A stretch of 64,000 bases of DNA from Isoetes taiwanensis (Eukaryota; Streptophyta; Lycopodiopsida; Isoetales; Isoetaceae), in the NCBI GenBank assembly GCA_021234155.1, contig JAJEKV010000009.1:10486546-10550545 (forward strand), given 5' to 3'. The number at the start of each line of letters is the position of its first letter. The first letter of the stretch is position 1. The position numbers and the translations under genes are program-made. Shown piece after piece: positions 56,061 to 64,000 of this stretch. The notes beneath the pieces are model-generated. The model was given only the letters and a program-made list of their open reading frames with translations. It ran no database searches and was not told the origin of the DNA.

Positions 56061-56778
56061 TGGAATTCCAGTAAGAGTTCTTATATTATTTAACTTGCCT
56101 TGAGAGTTCATGTCAAAAAATAGTTGATCTTTGTTTGTACATGTAATAGTAGCCCCAAAAAGAGTATGTTCAGCATTACATTAAGCATTAAATCCACTTG
56201 CTAATAATCTCTAATAGTAGTAGAGCATATTAGTGTAGACTTGCTGATTTTTTATAGCAGCGCATAAGTAGTGAGACAACCCAACAAACAATTAAATTAT
56301 TATTATTATTATTATTATTTTTATTTTTTATTTTTTTTTTAAAGGATTGCTTACAATTTTAATATTGTTTAAATGAAAAGCTGAAGGTTGACAAATTGGA
56401 AAAAAGAGGAACAATAGGGGAGCCCATCTAATGGTTATGGTATAGATATTGTACCAGTATAACATTAGAAATAATACATTATTTTGAAAGAAAAATACTA
56501 ACTAAATTTACAGGAATTGTGTCACGAACACATTTAGGGCAAAATGTAATGCTGGCTTATCGAACAGTGAAGAAACACAGCAGAAGACATCGTGATGATC
56601 TGGCAAGCCCACAGATGGTTGCAACTGCTCGATAAGGTATGAAGCGAAACCCTGTAGGACTGTCGGTACTAAGGGTTGGTGCCATCGAGTCTATAAAAGA
56701 TAGAATAGACTGCCGTTTTTTTCAATGTATCCATGAATCAGTAGGGTATGATCCAAGCTTAGGACTCTTAGCCGAAGC

Positions 56779-57740
56779 ATGGCTAGGAAGAAGGGCGATT
56801 TGAATCGTGCCACACGCAAAAGGATTGCTGATGAGAAGCAAAATGCTGGTTCCAGAAGATATACCAGTATCATAGATCAGTGAGAGATCCGGCTCTAAAG
56901 GCATGCCAAAATGAGAAGAATGTCAAGATTGACATGGGCAGTGGTAAAAGCATTATGCAGGCTGCTGATGGGGCAGAAATAGCTGAATCATGCAAGGAGC
57001 AAGTAGCTCAAGAGGTGGGTGTGGCCACCATTGAAGAAGCCTGTGGGCTAATGTACAAGAATGATGAAGCTATCAGATCTGAAGGAAGCACTAAGGAGAA
57101 TGCCACTGGCAGCATACGAATTTCTAAGGTTTGATAGTTTATTTAATAAAAGAAGATTGCTATATGTAGAGATCCATAATGTTTTACATGATTACATTAA
57201 GTTTAGAGCATGATCTATTAATATTGATGGAAGGCTCTACACTTAAACACAGGAAGTAGCAGAAATTGTATATGTTGGCTTAACATGTGATGCTTAAGAA
57301 AATCATTTCCAAGCTGATGCATGTTGCAGTGAGAATATATGTAGGCTGCAGTTAAGCTAAGGCATTCCTAGGAAAATAATATGGTGTAGCTGATGTAAAT
57401 TAGATAGCATGTTCTAACCCTCTGCAAGTGCTGGACAGAAGTACAAGAGTGGGATATTTTACATATCCATCATGATAAAAGGGGACACAAAGTCTGGGAT
57501 TCCAAACAGTCTATTTAGGCAGCTACTAAATACAATTTCAGCTTGCTTTTGTTTGGATTATTCTGAAATATTTTATGTTTGCTTTGATGCGGGAATATTA
57601 GCAGGGTGAAATGGGATAACCTCAAGGAAACCCATGACACCTGCTACCCAGTGCATGACAACCATGACTAATGCTTGTTTTTGCTCTTGTGGTGCAGGTA
57701 ACAGGTTTCCTTGCTCTCTGTTTGATATTTTCTTTTGAAA
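56779..57740 (+). pseudogene. Unknown gene, tandem copy 1
   Basis: The ATG at 56779 begins MARKKGDLNRATRKRIADEK; a frame change near 56880 leads to KACQNEKNVKIDMGSGKSIM and an acidic end, finishing at a GT (57129). A second exon-like piece follows CAG at 57697 (VTGFLALCLIFSFE). The same two pieces recur in the copy starting at 61568, and the first also at 58929. I do not recognise the family; the N-terminus is basic, which could suit nucleic-acid binding or nuclear targeting, but that is a guess. Confidence 0.4.
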
Positions 57741-58928
57741 TAAAGGACGATCTACAAGATTCCAAGTAATGGAGATGAATAATTTCAAGAATATTCAGTA
57801 TTTCTAGCATTAACTCTTGTAAATTTACATGGAGACTGGGTAAAGATTCTGAAACCATTGATTATAATTCTGGTTTTTAGGATACAGTTGTAAATCCATT
57901 TGGTTAGATAAGGAATTTTATTTCCGATCTTTGGAGCTTCATCTTAGTTTGTACAAGAACTAGACCAGGCCATGAAATGTGTTTATGGCTGGGACGTTTT
58001 CAGATTATGCCAAATATTGCAGATTATTTAGCATGAATATAATCTTTTGAAATTATAAAAGTTTCAGGTTTTTTCAAGAATACAAACTGAGCTATTCTGG
58101 TAGATCTAATTATTTGATGTACATATGGTTTGTTTTGTCTTCTTTGACATATTTTGCTGAATCAAGGTGTTTATTATGAAAACATGCAACTATTGTTTGA
58201 TGTACATGAATGAAATATGTTGTCGAAATGTGAAGGAAACCAGATCTATGGCCTGAACATAAGTTAGCCTGCTTATGTTTGGGACTGTTAATTGTAATTG
58301 TCTTTGACAGTTAAAAATTGTTCTAGTTGTCTAGAACGGTTTTAAAGGTTTTTTTTTTTTTTTATATATGAATTGGCGGTACAGTATAATTTTGCATTAT
58401 TATACAAAGCAACTTGCTCTATCCCCATTTTGTGCATGATAGTGACTTGAGCGAAGGCTAGTAAATGGTTAGAAATAACCTGTCAATATGTTGTGTATTC
58501 GGAACTGAGACCTAGTAAGGATGTCCATAATAAGGCTTGGAGGTTTGCATTAGTGTATGATCCCATGTATTAAAACCTTAGTGGTAAAACTTTTTAAGTT
58601 TAAGTTGTTGCATAAATTTAACAAATTAAATGGTGATATGAACATATTGAATTTCACATTTACATAAAAGGAAAATTGGCAGCGTGAATTAGGTCTGGGC
58701 CTTCTTTGTAACCTAATATTCTCACGATGCAAGGAGATGTGTTCTTAGCCGATCGGATTTGCAAGAGCTGGCAGAAATACGGTCTTTACATCAGCGGCCA
58801 GATGGTGATGATCGGATTCATAGCTGGACATGATTGTGCTTATATTTGGCAGGGGGTACATAATAGAGAATCCATCTCCTTGTATTGCCATGTTTGCCCG
58901 GTTATGCTTTGATTGCTTGGCTTTGTTT

Positions 58929-59251
58929 ATGGGAAGACGGAAGGGTGGCTTCAACAAAGCAACTCTTGTGAAAATGGAGGAAGAAAGGGAAAGATGAGAA
59001 AAGGAAAAAGACCTTTGATTATCATAAGCCTGCAAAGGGTCTGAAACCTGTGACGATCATGAAAGCTGTTAATCTTGAAGGAGAAGGAAGTTCTGCTCAT
59101 AATGTACTGGAAAAAGCTGTGGATATGACAAGTTCTGTAGTAGGGCCTCCTGTAGAACATCTTAGTGAAGATATTACCAAAGATGGGAATCCTGCCAGCA
59201 AGCAAATGGACGAAAATGGGCCTTCCAACGAGTCAAATCAGGTTTTATATT
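58929..59251 (+). pseudogene. Unknown gene, tandem copy 2
   Basis: The ATG at 58929 begins MGRRKGGFNKATLVKMEEER, then a TGA; the sequence reads on in another frame through KKTFDYHKPAKGLKPVTIMK and HLSEDITKDGNPASKQMDEN. A GT donor-like site (AATCAG/GTTTTA) lies at about 59241. Compared with copies 1 and 3 it has the same start motif and a similar length before the putative donor. A counterpart of the VT-x-F second exon was not found in this unit. Confidence 0.35.
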
Positions 59252-60151
59252 AGAGAGTGATCTTGTATATAGTTATCCTGTTATGCTAAATTTAGATCTC
59301 CTTGTTGATTCTACATGCATAGAGGCATATGGCCATCTGGCAGTGTAGTTAATATGATGGATTTCATGTGTAATCTTAGAATAGATAAATCTTCTGATAT
59401 TTTAGGCATCTGTTATTTATTTTTCTGCACTCTTATCTGTCTCAAATGGATGCTTTAATAGTCTCATACATTCTTATGTTCCTTAAATAGATCCTTTAAC
59501 TACTCAGACATTCTGATTTGGATTATTTAGCTGTTTAATATTTATGGGTAGTGCCCTGATTTGTTTATTCACTTTAATTGGATTATTTTTTGGGAGATAT
59601 TGGCAGCTATTTTTTGTGTTTCCCTTTATGGCATTGCATTGCAGGTTTTTATTTTCGCAGGTTTCATTTATTGTACTTAATAAAGTATGGGGATACTTGC
59701 AGCCCCTTAGGTGACTTCCCTTTAGGCCCATCCATTAGATGATCCCAGTTCCAGAGGGAGTGTCCATGGACTGCATGGATTGTTCTCTCTCTCACTTCTA
59801 AATGTTCTGCTCCTCTTACTACTCTAGGCCTGTTATTTAAGTATAAACTGTAATTTCTCCTAAATTATAGGGCTGTAAATGCTGTTAAATGGTGAAGGGC
59901 ATTAAGCCGGATGGATCTTTAGCTTACCTGTATGTGGCTTGTGCATTTACCCTGTTTAGGTTAACTTGCATTTGGTTCCACTGTATGTTTTGTTTAATTT
60001 TGTCACCTCTTAGTTGGGTATTTTGGTATGAAACAATTTCTACCTCTTTTTCAAGGCATTTTTATCTATAAAAACTTTGTGATAAGAAATGTTGTTTCCT
60101 CAAGTATTTCTGATATCTCGTATTTTATACAAGTTGTAAACTCAGTATATC

Positions 60152-60205
60152 TTAATATTGAATAGAATAGAATAGAATAGTTTTTTTAACGTCCACGGAA
60201 ACATG
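60152..60205 (-). repeat. Repeat end with (CTATT)4 tail, inverted
   Basis: On the plus strand AATAG is repeated four times (60161-60180) next to TTTTTTTAACGTCCACGGAA. The reverse complement reads CCGTGGACGTTAAAAAAA followed by CTATT units, as at 54356-54430. It is a second, opposite-strand copy of the same element end. Confidence 0.6.
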
Positions 60206-60385
60206 GATTATGTGCAGCTTTTTAGCAGTACATACTGGTTTTATTTTTTGGTTAAAGAGTGAAGTTTTAGATAGATGTTGGGATCTTATAAATTGAAAGT
60301 GTATGTTCTTGATGAATGAAGCAAGCTTTATCCTCTGAATGTTTCCAAGGTAAAAGTTAGTAGTCTTGGCATCTGTTTTTATTAC

Positions 60386-60893
60386 ATATAGAAAGATCAT
60401 TTCTTAAGGTCTTGTAGTTGTGATGATCCTTATCAAGACCTTGATATGGTAAACACCTTACTGTACATACGGCTACGTATTTAATGGGCTTCTAAATGGC
60501 TATATTTGTCTTATGTCTGGTTATTTGTCTTTCGGTAATAAAATCAGACCTTTGGTTTTTAGTGTTACCTCAGGTTCCAAGTTTAACATGTTGCCTTGGT
60601 CTGGGTCGAGGTGTGTCTTTCCATATGTTGAAAGAGATGTTTCGGATGTTGTTATTTTCTGAGTATGTTAACAGTAATAGTTAAAAATCTTTGCCAATTT
60701 TGTACATTAATCATAGAAAGTCTATTTCTTTAAGTCTTGTGATTCTTATGATCCTTATCAAGGCCTGGATATGGTAAACACCTAGCCATATCTAGGGCTG
60801 CATTTTTTAAAGGCTTTTAATTCCAAATGGGATTATTTGTCTTATGTCTGGTTATTTGTCTTTGGATAATAAAATCAGACTTCAGGGTTTTTT
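60386..60893. repeat. Direct duplication of about 180 bp
   Basis: 60386-60565 and 60706-60893 share, in the same order, ATAGAAAG, TGATCCTTATCAAG, ATATGGTAAACACCT and the longer CTTATGTCTGGTTATTTGTC followed by AATAAAATCAGAC. The copies are moderately diverged and start about 320 bp apart. The second is followed by a T-rich (ATTTTTT)n run. Confidence 0.7.
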
Positions 60894-61489
60894 ATTTTTT
60901 ATTTTTTATTTTTTTTAATATACATGTCATCAAAACATCAAGAATGATGTTGAACAACTAGTGGAGCTTATGGGATGATGAGAGAAAAAGTACACAGGTC
61001 AACAAATGTGATAGATCACACGTGAAATGGAGTTAGAAGGAAGTAGAACAATGTGCTAACCAAAAGAAGGATTGATGAATACCCATAAGACAATGGGAGG
61101 ATAAAAGCATTTGGCAATGAGCATACAAGAAGGAATAAGATAAGATGGGTTGCATAGAGAAGATGTGGAACATGGGAATATTACAAAGGGGATTAAGGCA
61201 AATCCTTTGGTTGGAAAAAGAATGTCATTTAAAAATTAAAAAAGTGCAAGACATTAGACTTATGATAAAACAATAAGGAATATTAGGGTTCCAGATGGCG
61301 CTAGGGTTCCGCTTATGGAAACGGAATGGTAGGAGCGTTTGATGATGGAGACATTCTGGCATCCCGTCAAGAAAAGCTGTAAGACAGGCTTGCTGGAGTG
61401 GTTACAAAGGAAATTAAGGACACGACCAGACCAATGTGAACAGCACTGTGTTAAGGACTGCCATCGGCTGTATAAGCTGAAGGATAGAC

Positions 61490-62965
61490 ATGAAAGAGGC
61501 AAAAATCCGGGCCTGGATAGAGGCCCCAGCCAAATATTTTCTGCAATTCTTTCTCTGTGGCATGAGCATGGGCAGGAAAAAGGGGGACCTGAACATGGCC
61601 ACTAGGAAGAGATTGGAATTTGAGAGCAGCATGGCTCCCAAAAGGAAGAAGATCTTTGAATTTAGAAGGGCTGCTGTAGCAACGCATGGAGTTGGAGAGG
61701 AAGGAAGTGATAAAAAAGATAAGGGCATAGAGATGAACGCTGGGAAGAAGGCAGATGGATGCATGAATGTAGCTATGGATGCTCATATGGGCAAGAACAA
61801 TGGCACTGCTAGGATCCAGGCAAACAAGGATGCTGAACCCAAAATAGGGGATGGAAACGTGACAACAATGAAGACCCACATGGAAATTCTTCCTGGAGCG
61901 AACTATCATGTTCTATCTATTTAATGTTGATCTTTAGCATAATTTTTGAATGAGATAAAAGCTCTACATCTGTGTAACATGCTGAAATGAAGAAAGTCTT
62001 AAATCAGAATAGATAATTAGACAAATATTGGGCCTGACTTAAAAAGGTAAGATGCATGGGTTTTTTGGACTAATAGTATTAAAGAGACATGATTGCTAAT
62101 ATATAAGAAGGTAAGATATGGCACAGATTGCTGTAGTTACCCCAGAATGGAAAAGTATAGAAAAGAACTTGAAAAGATGAAAGAGAAACATATTTCTGCT
62201 GTAAATGGGAACTAAACTTAGATGTAATGTTTGAAAGATGAGCTAGACTAGATCTATATCTAGGAATGAATAATACCCTATGATGCATAAAGATGGATTG
62301 AGAAGCAGTGCAATGGTGATGCTATGGGTCTTAGGATTTAGAATTTAGAAGGGATGATGTATAGGAGCTAAAATAAACAGGAAGGTACTTAAGAGGTACT
62401 ACTTTGAGACTACCCCTCAGTTTACAAAGGCTGCATACAAACAGAGGGAAATGATATGAAATGTTTGATTGTATCTTGGATGAGATGTATGCTTTGAAAC
62501 AAGGTGGAACAGACCCATGTTCTGGTATGAAATGTATCTTATAACTTAGACAGCAATAATGACGTGATGATCAGACTTTCTAGACTACTAGATCTATGAA
62601 TGTGCAGGACAATGCATACGTATGCATAATTATCATGAAATAGAAGAGGTAGTACATAAAAGGACATCTCCAAGGTAAGGGGGAATGTATCTTTAAACAC
62701 AAGCAAAGGGACTGGAACAAAAGCAGGGTACTGAACAATATAGAGCTGGACAAAAATAATAGAGCTCTTACAAAGTGAAATAAATTCTTATTTGATTCAT
62801 TATATGCATAGTGAAGGGGATAACCCAGAAAACCTACTGCTTACCTGCTAGTTCTGCCTTAATTGCATTTCTTAAGCTAATATTTGGCTGTTTAACTGCA
62901 GGTAACCAGGTTTTCTGCTCTATGCTTTGATGTTTCGTTCATAGCTGGTGGAATTTCAAGTAAGC
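61490..62965 (+). CDS. Unknown gene, tandem copy 3 (longest open frame)
   Basis: The frame is open from 61490. The conserved start MGRKKGDLNMATRKRLEFES is at 61568 and the frame continues without breaks to a stop at 61922-61924. It is rich in Lys, Asp and Glu (KRKKIFEFRRAAV, GEEGSDKKDKGIEMNAGKKA). A second exon-like piece after CTGCAG at 62902 reads VTRFSALCFDVSFIAGGISS, parallel to 57698. If the pieces are exons, splicing must remove the stop at 61922; I cannot place the donor with certainty. Family unknown. Low complexity and repeat-like triplication leave a transposon origin open. Confidence 0.35.
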
Positions 62966-63253
62966 TTGTTCCAAATGTGAATGGATTACCGAGATTACAA
63001 GGCTGAAAGCCCATTTGAATAAGGTTCATAAAATAAAAGATGTAATATGATTTAAATTATGAGAAATGGAAAAACAGTTGTAGTGGTTTATATATGGTCA
63101 GATATTTGTTTGAAATGTTATTTTGAGATAAATATAAGAAAAGATACCTTTTCTTGGCCTAGAGAATTTAAATCCTGTATGTTTTCTAGGGCTGCCAAGT
63201 GTAGACTTAGTATTCCAAATGGAATATTAAGGATAAAAGTCTGGAAACAGATT

Positions 63254-63982
63254 TAGAAGGTTTTTAGCACGTTTGCACAAACGCGAGTTGAGACTTTGAA
63301 GCAATTTGAGACTATCCACGTTGCAGCCAGTTGGGATTTTTGTGCATGTGGAGAGCCTCATAGTCGTCCGATTCGATCTACGGTGGAGAAAAAACTTGGA
63401 AATTCCAGCATGTCTATCTCCAGGGTAGCGTTGGTGGTTATGCCCCGGCTAGAGAGATTGAATTGGCATTACGGCGTTCTGGAAATCGAATTGGCATTAT
63501 GGCATATAGTAAGTTTGAAAGCGGTGCATTGCTTATTGCTCTTATTTCAGAAGCTATATTCATTTGTTTGCATTATGAATCGTTATGCAGACCAATTCCT
63601 AAGCTTTTGAGGGATTCTAGTTCCACACGATGAGGCCATGGATGGGGCATGGTGATCTCACACGAACAACGGAGTTTCAGGCGTCAAAGGTAAGTCCATG
63701 TTCAAGCTTAGACGCTGTCAGTTTTCATGCATCTGCAGGAAATACAGCCTGGTTAATCAGGAAAGTATTAGGGTGGATGTGAAGAATGATGATCTAAAAC
63801 TGCCTGCTAGATGGAATCAGTTTGTTAGTCCAGGCAATGTTAAGGTATCGGCCAAATGCAGGAGTTTATTTAATTCCATACAAGTGTTAGAGATAGCTAG
63901 ACATGCTAATACCCCTTTGGCGGGGGGCGTGTATTGCTTCTTGACGAGCCTTGCAACATTCATAGTCCGCATTACCGCTTAA
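63254..63982 (+). other. Possible exons of an unknown gene
   Basis: Protein-like plus-strand pieces are REIELALRRSGNRIGIMAYS (about 63452-63510), a segment ending at a donor-like CAAAG/GTAAGT (63690), and a 94-residue frame at 63698-63982 (KNDDLKLPARWNQFVSPGNV, KVSAKCRSLFNSIQVLEIAR). I do not recognise them and the window ends soon after. They may belong to a gene or element continuing beyond the window. Confidence 0.25.
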
Positions 63983-64000
63983 AATCTCTCTGGGTCTTAC

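Larger units (their letters stand above)
53020..56690. other. Gene-poor stretch
   Basis: No supportable gene; ORFs at 53849-54139 and 55344-55739 have no recognisable motif. Repeats within it are listed separately. A (TTA)n run lies at 56296-56320. Confidence 0.4.

Overview
The window is nuclear DNA of a land plant. Two multi-exon genes with GT-AG introns encode plant plastid-type proteins: a CSP41b homologue (11 coding exons, minus strand, 18245-20631) and a small conserved plastid-targeted protein of the DUF7880 type (7 coding exons, minus strand, 46794-48913). Almost everything else is mobile DNA or gene relics. A tyrosine-recombinase (DIRS/PAT-like) retrotransposon, a chromodomain Ty3/gypsy element, Helitron ends, hAT elements and non-LTR fragments occur together. 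This mix makes me favour a seed-free plant (fern, lycophyte or bryophyte), but that is inference.

Layout. 0-6 kb: unidentified minus-strand ORF relics, a foldback repeat and gene-free DNA. 6.5-9.4 kb: a broken plus-strand DUF7869-type (transposase-like) gene. 11.0-11.2 kb: a 57-bp minisatellite. 12.3-16.3 kb: two Helitron 3' ends, the first split by a 3' LINE fragment. 17.4-20.6 kb: an F-box/kelch relic and CSP41b. 21.0-26.9 kb: a gag fragment and a minus-strand chromovirus with one complete and one truncated LTR and a 322-bp MITE inside it. 30.4-41.0 kb: a decayed protein-kinase gene followed by a coiled-coil/RING-like ORF. That ORF is split by the 6.7-kb DIRS-type element (32404-39081) and again by a 584-bp hAT-type MITE (40317-40900). 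45.3-45.8 kb: a bulb-type lectin relic. 46.8-48.9 kb: the DUF7880-type gene. 49.3-52.9 kb: a hAT element with matching termini and an 8-bp target duplication, carrying an internal LINE reverse-transcriptase fragment. 53-64 kb: mostly gene-poor DNA with microsatellite-tailed repeat ends, and three diverged copies of an unknown exon starting M-(A/G)-R-(K/R)-K-G.

The strongest observation is the tyrosine-recombinase retrotransposon. It has a gag-like ORF with a CCHC knuckle, an uninterrupted RT-RNase H ORF with YVDD, recombinase sequence, and split repeats in the order A1 ... B1-A2 ... B2. Each outer junction carries one copy of a GGAAT core, so removing the element with one core returns an uninterrupted host reading frame. 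The two A copies are nearly identical, so the insertion looks recent, although the recombinase frame is broken.
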